From Streptomyces sp. ALI-76-A (GTDB lineage Bacteria > Actinomycetota > Actinomycetes > Streptomycetales > Streptomycetaceae): a stretch of 64,000 nucleotides of DNA. Numbering within the stretch: position 1 is the first letter of the stretch; each line of letters starts with the position of its first letter. The notes under the pieces are model-generated. The model had not been told where the DNA came from. It saw only the letters and a list, made by a program, of their open reading frames with translations, and ran no database searches. The translations under genes were made by a program, and so were the position numbers. Below, piece after piece: positions 16,862-24,052 of this stretch. The stretch is from the NCBI RefSeq assembly GCF_030287445.1, contig NZ_JASVWB010000002.1, positions 4,402,001-4,466,000 on the forward strand, written 5' to 3'.

Positions 16862-17899
16862 TCAGGGGTTGAGCCCCTTGCTGCGCAGCCACGCCATCGG
16901 GTCGAGGCCGCCGGACGATCCGCCCGAGTGGACCTCGAGGTGCAGGTGCGCCCCGGTCACGTTGCCCGTCGCGCCCACGCGGCCGATGACGTCCCCGGTG
17001 TTGACCTGCTGCCCGACGCTGACGCTGATCGACGACTGGTGGGCGTACCAGATCTCCGTGCCGTCGTCGAGGGTGAGGACGGTCTTGTAGCCGTAGGACC
17101 CGTCCCAGCCGGCCTGCGTGATCGTGCCGGTGTGGACCGCCTTGATGAGGGTGCCCGTCGGCGCGGCGAAGTCGAGGCCCGTGTGGTAGCCGGAGGACCA
17201 CAGGGAGCCGGCCTGGCCGTAGGTGGAGGTGATCGTGTACGACGAGGTGGGCAGCGCGTACTGCTTGGCCAGCGCGGCGAGACGCTCGGCCTCGGCCTTC
17301 TTCTCGGCCTCCTCCTCCGCCTTCTGCTTCGCGGCGGCGGCCTTGGCCTCGGCTTCCTTCTCCGCCTCGGCGGCGGCCTCGGCGGCCTGCTTCTCGGCGG
17401 CGGCCACCGCGTCGGCGACGGCCTTGCTCTCGATCTGGTCCTGCTGCTGCTCGGCCTGGGCGAGGATCCGGGAGCGCAGTACCTCGCCGGCGTCCTCGGT
17501 GCCCTGCGCGGCCTCCACGGAGGTCGTGCCGACGGTGCTGAGCGCGGTCGCGGTGTTCTCTGTGGCCTCGGAGGTGTCATCGTCCGAGATGAGGGAACCC
17601 ACAGAGGGAAGGTCGGGCATCGAGATGGACACCGGCGGCTTGCCGGTGTTGGCGCTGGCCATACCGCCCGCGCCGACGGCGGCTATGACACCGACGCCGA
17701 GAACGGTGGAGCTGCGGGCGAGTCCGCCGCGCTGCTTGGCGACACGATGCCGGCCGCGTACCGGGCGGATGGACTCCTCGGTGGGGTTCCACTCCGTCCA
17801 GGGGCCCTCGTCGGTGCGGTACTCGCCGTAGCCAAAAGTCTCGGTGTCGCGCTGGCTCGGCGCGAACGGGGCCTCGGGGGCAGGCCGGTTTGACGCCAC
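16862..17899 (-). CDS. M23 family cell-wall endopeptidase
   Basis: This encodes a 345-residue exported peptidoglycan hydrolase. It has a polar N-terminus, one membrane-anchor or signal segment (STVLGVGVIAAVGAGGMASA, about 64-83), and a long Ala/Glu/Lys coiled coil (about 135-210). The C-terminal LytM/M23 domain has zinc ligands in GYHTGLDFAAPTG and HLHLEVHSG. The GTG at 17899 has AAAGGAG nine bases upstream. A ydaO-type c-di-AMP riboswitch sits in the leader, so synthesis is expected to respond to c-di-AMP, as for other Streptomyces muralytic enzymes. Confidence 0.9.
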   Translation of the reverse strand: MASNRPAPEAPFAPSQRDTETFGYGEYRTDEGPWTEWNPTEESIRPVRGRHRVAKQRGGLARSSTVLGVGVIAAVGAGGMASANTGKPPVSISMPDLPSVGSLISDDDTSEATENTATALSTVGTTSVEAAQGTEDAGEVLRSRILAQAEQQQDQIESKAVADAVAAAEKQAAEAAAEAEKEAEAKAAAAKQKAEEEAEKKAEAERLAALAKQYALPTSSYTITSTYGQAGSLWSSGYHTGLDFAAPTGTLIKAVHTGTITQAGWDGSYGYKTVLTLDDGTEIWYAHQSSISVSVGQQVNTGDVIGRVGATGNVTGAHLHLEVHSGGSSGGLDPMAWLRSKGLNP

Positions 17900-17921
17900 G
17901 TGGGCGTGCTCCTTTCCTTCC

Positions 17922-18080
17922 TTCTCGCCTACCGGGTTAGCTGACGGGTTCGGAGCAGGAAGGTCTCCTACGCGCGTATACCAGCCGTGCGGACACGGCG
18001 GTCTACATGCGATTCACCCCAAGTGGTGGTTCCCCGGTTCCCTTGCGGGATTCGGCGCGTGCGCACGGAGCCGTCTCTTG
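17922..18080 (-). ncRNA. ydaO-type (c-di-AMP) riboswitch
   Basis: The minus-strand leader of the M23 gene contains the conserved ydaO blocks in order. These are AACCGGGGAACC, then TTGGGGTGAATC, a variable hairpin (CCGTGTCCGCACGG), then GACCTTCC, and CCGAACCCGTCAGCTAACC followed by CGGTAGGCGAGAAGG. The last block matches the hallmark 3' half of the aptamer. The ribosome-binding site (AAAGGAG) is within 20 bases of the 3' end. Streptomyces ydaO elements typically lower expression when c-di-AMP is high, by promoting termination or blocking translation. The 5' boundary is approximate. Confidence 0.88.
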
Positions 18081-18300
18081 TGACGGCTGGGACGACCGCG
18101 CTGCGTTATCGAACGTTAATAGACGCGGGGCCTCTATTCCAAGCTGTTCCGCTTGATCATTAACGATGATCCACTGGACCAACACCCCAGCACCGGCGAA
18201 AAACGGGCGAGTTGGCCATGCCGCGAACGTCACACAGGTGCTGACGGCGCGTCAGATGTTACGCGCAGGGCACTCGCACCGTCACACCTCGTGACAACGG

Positions 18301-19431
18301 TCACAGCCGTCGTACGGCGAGCAGTGCCATGTCGTCCGTCATGCCGCCCCCGGAGTGCCGGCGCGCTTCCTCCGCGAGGGTGCGCAGGAGCGCGCCGGGG
18401 TCGCGGAAGACCCGACCGGTGAGCCGTTCCTGCGGGTCGTAGAACACACCGTGCTCGTCCCGCGCCTCGGAGAGGCCGTCGGTGTGCACGAGCAGGGTGG
18501 CCCCCCGCGGGAAGACCGTCTTCTCGGCGCGGTCGGGCCGGCTGCCCAACTCACTCATGCCGAGCGGCAGTGCCGGCTCCATGGCCGGCAACGGACGTAC
18601 CCCGCCGTCGGCGTACAGCAGCAGCGGCGGCGGATGGCCGCGGTTGACGATCCGCACCACCCCGTCCCCGTGCGGAAGCTCGGCGAGCACGACCGTGGTG
18701 AACCCCTCCACGGCCTCGATGCCTTCCCGCCGCGCGGACTCACGCGTCAGCGCCCGCTCCAGCCGTCCGGCGACCGCCTCCAGCGTCGCCTCCTGCTCGG
18801 CGGCCTCCCGGAAGGCCCCGATCACGATGGCGACGGCCGCCACCGCGCCCATCCCCTTCCCGCGGACGTCCCCGACGACGAGCCGGACACCGTGCGGACT
18901 GTCCTGGATGGCATACAGGTCACCGCCGATGGAGGCGTCCGCCTGGGCCGCCTCGTACCGGGCGGCGATGTCGAAGCCGCCGATCCGCGCGGCGGGCTCC
19001 GGCAGCACCGCGCGCTGGGCGGCCTCGGCGATCTCACGGGCGGAGGCGAGCCGCTGGTCTCCCCGGCGGACGACCCGGTTGATGACGGTGGCCAGGACGG
19101 CGACGGTGGCGACCGTCACCACCTCGGTGACGGTGTCCGCGTCCAGGCCGAAGCCGAACCTGGCGTGCACCCCGTACGCGGCGATCAGGGCCACGACTCC
19201 GGTGACGGCGGTGCCGCACAGCGAGTAGACCGGCGCGGCGACGAGCGGGGCGGCCGTGAAGAAGGGGATGGCGGTGAAGCCACGGGGGGTGAGCAGGTCG
19301 TAGAAGACCCCGCCGACGATCAGCAGGGCGGGAAGGACCTGGAGCAGCATCCGCAGCTTGGACAGCCGCCGTCCCGCACGCGCGCCGGCTCCGGTGTACG
19401 GCCCGTCCCCCGCCACGTCCCCAGGCCGCAC
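18301..19431 (-). CDS. Membrane-bound SpoIIE-family phosphatase
   Basis: This encodes about 376 residues. Three to four N-terminal membrane helices come first (LLQVLPALLIVGGVFYDLL, PLVAAPVYSLCGTAVTGVVA). A short linker leads to a PP2C/SpoIIE domain with metal motifs SIGGDLYAI, DVRGKGMGAVA, HTDGLSEARDE and GGMTDDMALL. It probably dephosphorylates an anti-anti-sigma protein in response to a membrane signal. I chose the GTG at 19431, with GGGAG seven bases upstream; the frame is open to 19575 but that part is Pro/Arg-rich and unconvincing. Confidence 0.82.
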   Translation of the reverse strand: MRPGDVAGDGPYTGAGARAGRRLSKLRMLLQVLPALLIVGGVFYDLLTPRGFTAIPFFTAAPLVAAPVYSLCGTAVTGVVALIAAYGVHARFGFGLDADTVTEVVTVATVAVLATVINRVVRRGDQRLASAREIAEAAQRAVLPEPAARIGGFDIAARYEAAQADASIGGDLYAIQDSPHGVRLVVGDVRGKGMGAVAAVAIVIGAFREAAEQEATLEAVAGRLERALTRESARREGIEAVEGFTTVVLAELPHGDGVVRIVNRGHPPPLLLYADGGVRPLPAMEPALPLGMSELGSRPDRAEKTVFPRGATLLVHTDGLSEARDEHGVFYDPQERLTGRVFRDPGALLRTLAEEARRHSGGGMTDDMALLAVRRL

Positions 19432-19578
19432 CACTCGTCTCCCGCCGCGTACGCCGCTCCGCCAACCGTCCCGCTCGTCCAGCGTTCCCTCGGCGGGGGC
19501 GGCGGGCGAGCGGTGAGGGCCGACCGGATGACGGGGCCGGACGACGGGGCGGATGGGGGGGAGAGCGCCCCACACGCA

Positions 19579-19614
19579 CCGAGGGCCGGAACCCTTTCGG
19601 ATTCCGACCCTCGG
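19579..19614 (-). terminator. Terminator after tRNA-fMet
   Basis: CCGAGGG.CGGAA pairs with TTCCG.CCCTCGG, with one bulge on each side. It begins eight bases beyond the tRNA 3' end on the minus strand. Confidence 0.65.
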
Positions 19615-19621
19615 CCTTCAG

Positions 19622-19695
19622 TAGCGGGGACAGGATTTGAACCTGCGACCTCTGGGTTATGAGCCCAGCGAGCTACCGAGCTGCTCCACCCCGCG
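19622..19695 (-). tRNA. tRNA-fMet (CAT), initiator
   Basis: The cloverleaf is complete over 74 bases, without an encoded CCA. The anticodon is CAT in the loop CTCATAA. Initiator features are visible: a non-Watson-Crick first pair (C1 opposite T72) and three consecutive G-C pairs (GGG/CCC) at the base of the anticodon stem. The T-loop reads GGTTCAAATCC. Confidence 0.95.
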
Positions 19696-19826
19696 TCGTT
19701 GTGACTCCAGTGTACGCCATATGCAGGACAGATGTCGCATCGGTTGCCGCGGCCCCCTCAGAGCCACCCTCGCCCTCGTCCCCACCAGCACCCGCCCCCG
19801 CCCCCGCCCCCGCACGCCACCGTCAC

Positions 19827-20957
19827 TCACCCCAGCACATGCCGATTCGGCGCCTTCGCCCGCTCCTGGTACTCCGGCAGGACGACCACGTCCGCCCCCT
19901 CCCCCGCCAACACCCCACTGCCGTCCGCCCCGGACACGAACGTGTCCGGCTCCCGCCAGGCCGTCACCACCCGCCGCACCCCCGCCGACAGAATCAGCCG
20001 CGCACACGGCAGCGGCCGGGACCCTCGTCGTGCGCACGGCTCCAGGCTGCTGTACACCGTCGCGGATCCCAGCCGGGAATCCCCCGCGTCGATCTTCGCC
20101 AGCGCCGCCTCCTCCGCGTGCACGACCGGGTCACCCCCCTCCCGGGAGTACCCGCGCGCGAGCTCCGTGCCGTCGGCCGCCACCACCACCGCGCCCACAC
20201 TGAACGCCGTCGCGGAGGGCGGACACCGGTCCGCCAGCTCGCAGGCGAGAGCCAGCCAGTGCCGGTCGGCGGCGGAGGGCAGGCGGCCGGTGCCGGGCGC
20301 CGTGGGCTCGTAACGCATGAGGACGACGTCGCCGATGGGCCGCGTCTCCACCAGCCGCAGGCGTCCGCCCTGGTAGGGGCCTGGCCCGAACAGCCGGGGC
20401 GCCTCCGGGTCGCCGACGAACAGCGGGGCCAGCACCAGCTGGACCTCGTCCGCGAGCCCCTGCCGCAGCAGCTGGGTGTGGATCCGCCCGCCGCCCTCGA
20501 CCATCAGGCGCCGGACGCCCCGCACGTCGTGCAGGTGTTCCAGCAGCAGCCGCCAGTCGAGCTCGGCCCCCAGGGGTACGACATCCGCGGCGAGTCCGAG
20601 GGCACGCGCCCGCTCCGCGCCCTTCTCCGTCGTGAAGACGAGCTTCTCCCCGCCCGTGTGCCAGAACCGCGCGGCCGGATCGAGGTCGCCGGAGCCGCTG
20701 ACCGTGATCTTCAGCGGATACTCCGGCCTGCCCGCGGCCACCCGCGCGGCCCGCCGCGACGCGGAGTTGACCAGCAGCCGCGGGTTGTCGGCGCGGATGG
20801 TCCCCGCGCCGACCAGGATCGCGTCCACGGACGCCCGTACCTCGTCGACCCGGTCGAAGTCGGCCGGGCTGGAGAGGAGCAGGCGTTCGGGACCGGTGTC
20901 GTCCAGGTAGCCGTCCAGGGAGACGGCGGCGGAGAGAAGGACGTAGGGGTGGGGCAT
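19827..20957 (-). CDS. RibD-like bifunctional protein with reversed domain order
   Basis: This encodes a 376-residue enzyme. The reductase domain (RibD_C/DHFR-like) is N-terminal: LSAAVSLDGYLDD, DAILVGAGTIRADNPRL, LMVEGGGRIHTQLLR. The cytidine-deaminase-type domain is C-terminal, with zinc ligands HAEE and PCARRGSRPLPC. Canonical RibD has the opposite order. The expected reactions are deamination and side-chain reduction of the pyrimidine intermediate in riboflavin synthesis. The ATG at 20957 has GGGGAG nine bases upstream. It is divergent from a MarR gene with an operator-like palindrome between them. It may serve riboflavin or a deazaflavin/pteridine-like side pathway; this cannot be decided here. 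Confidence 0.87.
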   Translation of the reverse strand: MPHPYVLLSAAVSLDGYLDDTGPERLLLSSPADFDRVDEVRASVDAILVGAGTIRADNPRLLVNSASRRAARVAAGRPEYPLKITVSGSGDLDPAARFWHTGGEKLVFTTEKGAERARALGLAADVVPLGAELDWRLLLEHLHDVRGVRRLMVEGGGRIHTQLLRQGLADEVQLVLAPLFVGDPEAPRLFGPGPYQGGRLRLVETRPIGDVVLMRYEPTAPGTGRLPSAADRHWLALACELADRCPPSATAFSVGAVVVAADGTELARGYSREGGDPVVHAEEAALAKIDAGDSRLGSATVYSSLEPCARRGSRPLPCARLILSAGVRRVVTAWREPDTFVSGADGSGVLAGEGADVVVLPEYQERAKAPNRHVLG

Positions 20958-20994
20958 CGGTGGCGCTCCCCGGCGGTGTGTGACGTGGACGGTC

Positions 20995-21023
20995 TTGGTT
21001 CAAGTTTGAAACAAACCTACACT
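20995..21023 (+). promoter_or_regulatory. Promoter of marR with embedded palindromic operator
   Basis: A -35 TTGGTT (20995-21000) and -10 TACACT (21018-21023) are exactly 17 bases apart. The inverted repeat TTCAAGTTTGAA (20999-21010) overlaps the -35/spacer. The -10 ends six bases before the ATG at 21030, so the transcript is probably leaderless. The same palindrome type recurs upstream of ribA, which suggests a MarR operator for autorepression and possibly for the divergent RibD-like gene. Confidence 0.7.
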
Positions 21024-21029
21024 GGCGGT

Positions 21030-21545
21030 ATGACGACTCGCTGGCTCACCCCGAAGGAGCAGCGCGCCTGGCGCGCGTACATCGCCGCGACGCTCCTCCT
21101 GGAGGACGCGATCGACCGGCAGCTCCAGCAGGAGGCCGGCATGCCGCACCTCTACTACTCCATCCTGGCCCACCTCTCCGAGCTGCCGGAGCACCGGCTG
21201 CGCATGACCGATCTCGCGGGGAAGCTGAAGATCACCCGCAGCCGGCTGACGTACGCGGTGACCCGTCTGGAGAAGGACGGCCTGCTCAGGCGCGAGGACT
21301 GCCGGTGGGACAAGCGGGGGAGCGTCGCCGTACTCACCGACGACGGTATGGCCGTACTGCGGCGGACGGCTCCGGGCCACGTCGAGACCGTACGGACGGC
21401 ACTGTTCGACCAGCTCACCGAGGAGCAGGTGGAGCAGCTGGAGGAGATCTGCACGGGGGTCGCGCGGGCGCTGGAGGGCGAAGGCGAACGGCCGGCGGCC
21501 GACGAGGTGCCGTGGCGCCGCAGGTCGTCCCCGTCCTGTTCGTGA
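21030..21545 (+). CDS. MarR-family transcriptional regulator
   Basis: This encodes 171 residues with the MarR winged-helix layout. An N-terminal dimerisation helix is followed by the HTH (LRMTDLAGKLKITRSRLTYA, about 65-84) and wing (KDGLLRREDCRWDKRGSVAVL). MarR proteins usually repress their own and adjacent genes and are released by small ligands. TTCAAA-type palindromes precede this gene and ribA. The ATG at 21030 directly follows the -10 element, consistent with leaderless translation. Confidence 0.9.
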   Translation: MTTRWLTPKEQRAWRAYIAATLLLEDAIDRQLQQEAGMPHLYYSILAHLSELPEHRLRMTDLAGKLKITRSRLTYAVTRLEKDGLLRREDCRWDKRGSVAVLTDDGMAVLRRTAPGHVETVRTALFDQLTEEQVEQLEEICTGVARALEGEGERPAADEVPWRRRSSPSCS

Positions 21546-21562
21546 GCCGCGCCACACCTCCA

Positions 21563-21628
21563 TTGCTTCAAATTTAAAGCATGAGGTAGGGTCCGTGACC
21601 ATGGATCTGCTTCAAATCTGAAGCAGAT
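21563..21628 (+). promoter_or_regulatory. ribA promoter with two MarR-type palindromes
   Basis: TTGCTT (21563-21568) and TAGGGT (21587-21592) form a -35/-10 pair with an 18-base spacer. GCTTCAAATTTAAAGC (21565-21580) lies between them. A second, longer palindrome, CTGCTTCAAATCTGAAGCAG (outer limits 21605-21628), follows just downstream of the expected start site. Both match the element before marR, so repression by that MarR protein is the simplest reading. Confidence 0.7.
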
Positions 21629-21748
21629 GGTCCGCCCAAGGGCCACCGTCCGCAGGCGCACGCACGCCATCGGACGCACGCACGCCATCGCACGCACCAC
21701 TTCACGCACCACCGCACGGACCTGATCCCCGGACCCGGGAGAACCCGC

Positions 21749-22441
21749 ATGCCCGACTTCCCCGCCGCCACCCTCCGCTCCCGCGTCCGGGTGCCGCTGC
21801 GCTTCCACGACGGCTACGGCGTCGACGCCGAGCTGGTCACCTTCCACGGCCTGGCCGACGGCCAGGAACACGTGGCCGTCGTCCTCGGCGACCCGCCGTC
21901 GGCGCCCGGCACCACCCCGCTGGTCCGGTTGCACTCCGAGTGCCTGACCGGCGACGTCTTCGGCTCGGCCCGCTGCGACTGCGGCCCGCAGCTGCGCGAG
22001 GCGGTCGAGCGCATCGCCGAGCACGGCGGCGTCCTGCTCTACCTCCGCCAGGAGGGCCGCGGCATCGGCCTCTACAACAAGCTCGACGCGTACGCCCTCC
22101 AGGACCAGGGCCTCGACACGTACGCCGCCAACACCGCGCTGGGCCTGCCCGAGGACGCCCGTGACTACACGGCCGCGGCCCAGATGCTGGCGGCACTCGG
22201 GGTCACGAGCCTCGACCTGTTGTCCAACAACCCCGACAAGGCAGGGCAGTTGCGCGACCTCGGGATCCACGTCCGCGACCGGGTGCCCACCGGCGTCTTC
22301 CGCACCGCGCACAACGTCCGGTACCTGCGCGCCAAGGTCCTCCAGACCCAGCACACCCTCCCGCTGGCGGACCTGCCGGAACTTCCGGAATTGCAGGAGT
22401 TGCAGGAGTTGCAGGACCTGGCGGTACGTCACGTCGGCTGA
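21749..22441 (+). CDS. ribA: GTP cyclohydrolase II
   Basis: This encodes 230 residues of the GCH II family, which opens GTP in the first step of riboflavin synthesis. The zinc-binding cysteines are in CLTGDVFGSARCDCG, the GTP-binding region is LRQEGRGIGLYNKL, and AYALQDQG keeps the active-site Tyr. It lacks a fused DHBP synthase domain. The C-terminus ends in a leucine/glutamate repeat (LPELPELQELQELQDL) that looks slippage-prone. The ATG at 21749 has GGGAG upstream. With the RibD-like and MarR genes it forms a small riboflavin-type module; Streptomyces usually carry another main rib operon, so this may be a paralogue with a special role. Confidence 0.9.
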   Translation: MPDFPAATLRSRVRVPLRFHDGYGVDAELVTFHGLADGQEHVAVVLGDPPSAPGTTPLVRLHSECLTGDVFGSARCDCGPQLREAVERIAEHGGVLLYLRQEGRGIGLYNKLDAYALQDQGLDTYAANTALGLPEDARDYTAAAQMLAALGVTSLDLLSNNPDKAGQLRDLGIHVRDRVPTGVFRTAHNVRYLRAKVLQTQHTLPLADLPELPELQELQELQDLAVRHVG

Positions 22442-22551
22442 TCGTGTGGCCCGCTGCACCCCACACTCGCCACCTCATGTCCGACCGAGGTCAGCAACAG
22501 GACGAGCCCTTCCCTGAGCAGGGCGTCGTCCTCGGCGATCACCACACGCAC
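22429..22551 (-). pseudogene. Truncated response regulator (receiver N-terminus only)
   Basis: A GTG at 22551 overlaps the histidine-kinase stop by 13 bases, as in translationally coupled pairs. The frame encodes 40 residues starting VRVVIAEDDALLREGL, a clear NarL-family receiver start with the acidic pair. Receiver similarity ends after about 31 residues (VGHEVASVG). The frame then stops at 22429 inside the end of convergent ribA. The phosphoacceptor Asp, the rest of the receiver and the DNA-binding domain are gone, so a deletion has fused this end to the ribA 3' end. Confidence 0.85.
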
Positions 22552-23693
22552 GGCAGCTCCACCTCGATCGCGGTGCCCCCTCCGACGGGGCTGGTCACGT
22601 CGACGGTCCCGTCGAGCGCGGCGACCCGGCGGCGCATGCCGAGGATGCCCGAGCCCTCGCCGGTCTCGTCGGCGCCGCCCCGGCCCTCGTCGCGCACCCG
22701 GACCGACAGTCCCCGCCGGGTCCGGGCGAGCCGCACCTCGGCCCGCGGCGACCCGCTGTACTTGGCGGCGTTGGTCAGCGCCTCGGCGACCACGAAATAG
22801 GCCGCGGCCTCCACGGCCGCCGGTGCCCGCACGCCCTCGTCCAGTCCGCCGACGTCCACGGACACGGTGAGCCCGCTGCCGGCGGCCAGCGCGCGAACGG
22901 CACCGGCCAGTCCGCGGTCGGTGAGGATCGGCGGGTGGATGCCGCGCACGACGTGGCGCAGCTCGGCCAGCGCCTCCTCGGCCTGGTCCTGTGCGTCGTC
23001 CAGCAGCTTGCGCGCGGCCTCGGGATCACGGTCGTACGCCCGCTTGGCCAGCCCGATCCGCATCGACAGGGCCACCAGCCGGGCCTGCGCACCGTCGTGC
23101 AGGTCCCGCTCGATGCGGCGCAGTTCGGCGCCGTGCGCGGCGATCGCGCCGGCCCGGGTCTCCTTCAGCTCCTCGACCCGGGCGGCCAGCCGCGTTTGCG
23201 GAGACGGCATCAGCAGTACGGTCGACCAGCGGGCCTCCGTGTCCGCGAGCCGCACGATCAACGGCAGTACGACCGCGCGCCGCCGCAGCAGCCCGCACCA
23301 CACCCCGTCGACGACCAGCCCCACGGGCCACAGCGGCAGGGCGAGGAGGACGAGGGCGCCGTAGACGTAGTAGGCGAGCATCCAGCGCAGATCACTGCGG
23401 GTGCCGGGATCGCGTACGGCGAGCCGCAGCCGCTCGCGCAGGGTCCCGTCGAGGCTCTGATACGCCTCCGGGATCCTCCGCTCGGTCCACGCGGACGTCA
23501 GCACCCGCTTGGCCCCGGCGATCCGCCGGATCAGCAGCACCGTCTCGGGCACCATCCAGACACCGACGACCGTCATGGCCCCGATGGCGGTGATCAGCAG
23601 CACGGTGATGAAGATCCACACACCGAACGCCATCGACGCGGCCACGACGAGATGAAGCGTGGCCCGAGCGGCACGCTGGACCGTCTTCCACAT
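22539..23693 (-). CDS. Sensor histidine kinase, NarL-partner type (HisKA_3)
   Basis: This encodes 384 residues. Four hydrophobic segments in two hairpins (WIFITVLLITAIGAMTVVGV; YYVYGALVLLALPLWPVGLV) are followed by a HisKA_3 dimerisation domain with the phospho-His in RRIERDLHDGAQARLVAL. The HATPase_c domain includes VVAEALTNAAKYSG and DEGRGGADETGEGSGI. The ATG at 23693 begins MWKTVQRAAR. No extracellular sensor domain is visible, as in many ABC-linked kinases. Its coupled response regulator is truncated, so it is an orphan unless another regulator accepts its phosphate. It lies just downstream of the ABC operon on the same strand. Confidence 0.9.
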   Translation of the reverse strand: MWKTVQRAARATLHLVVAASMAFGVWIFITVLLITAIGAMTVVGVWMVPETVLLIRRIAGAKRVLTSAWTERRIPEAYQSLDGTLRERLRLAVRDPGTRSDLRWMLAYYVYGALVLLALPLWPVGLVVDGVWCGLLRRRAVVLPLIVRLADTEARWSTVLLMPSPQTRLAARVEELKETRAGAIAAHGAELRRIERDLHDGAQARLVALSMRIGLAKRAYDRDPEAARKLLDDAQDQAEEALAELRHVVRGIHPPILTDRGLAGAVRALAAGSGLTVSVDVGGLDEGVRAPAAVEAAAYFVVAEALTNAAKYSGSPRAEVRLARTRRGLSVRVRDEGRGGADETGEGSGILGMRRRVAALDGTVDVTSPVGGGTAIEVELPCVW

Positions 23694-24052
23694 GGGGCAA
23701 CGGTAGGGGACCGGGCGGGCGCGGTCGGGGGAGCAGGCACCCGGGGTGAGGGTGGAGCGGGCTGCACCGCTGCGGCTCGGCCGGGCGGACGGGGGCGGGG
23801 CCAGGCCGGCGCTGTGGGCCGGCGGTGCGCGGAGGGGCCGACCCTGCTGCCTTCGTACAGCCGTCCCAGCCCCCTGCCCCCCTGCTCCCAGCCGCTCCTG
23901 TCGCCCGGGACCGTCAGCCGGCCAGCCCCAGGCACCGTCAGCCGGCCAGCCCCGGGCACCGCCAGCCGGCCAGGCCCGGGCACCGTCAGCCGGCCAGCCC
24001 CGGGCGTCAGCCGGCCAGCCCCGGGGCAGTCGCCCTTCCGTCCTCCCCTCGG
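23694..24052. repeat. Intergenic region with 24-bp tandem repeat
   Basis: Five copies of CGTCAGCCGGCCAGCCCCGG plus GCAC start at 23912, 23936, 23960, 23984 and 24005. The period is 24 bases, except that the fourth unit is 21 bases (23984 to 24005). Each unit contains the palindrome CCGGCCGG-like core CAGCCGGCC. No gene is supported in this 359-base gap between the ABC permease stop and the kinase start. It may serve as a 3' processing or termination zone. Confidence 0.85.
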
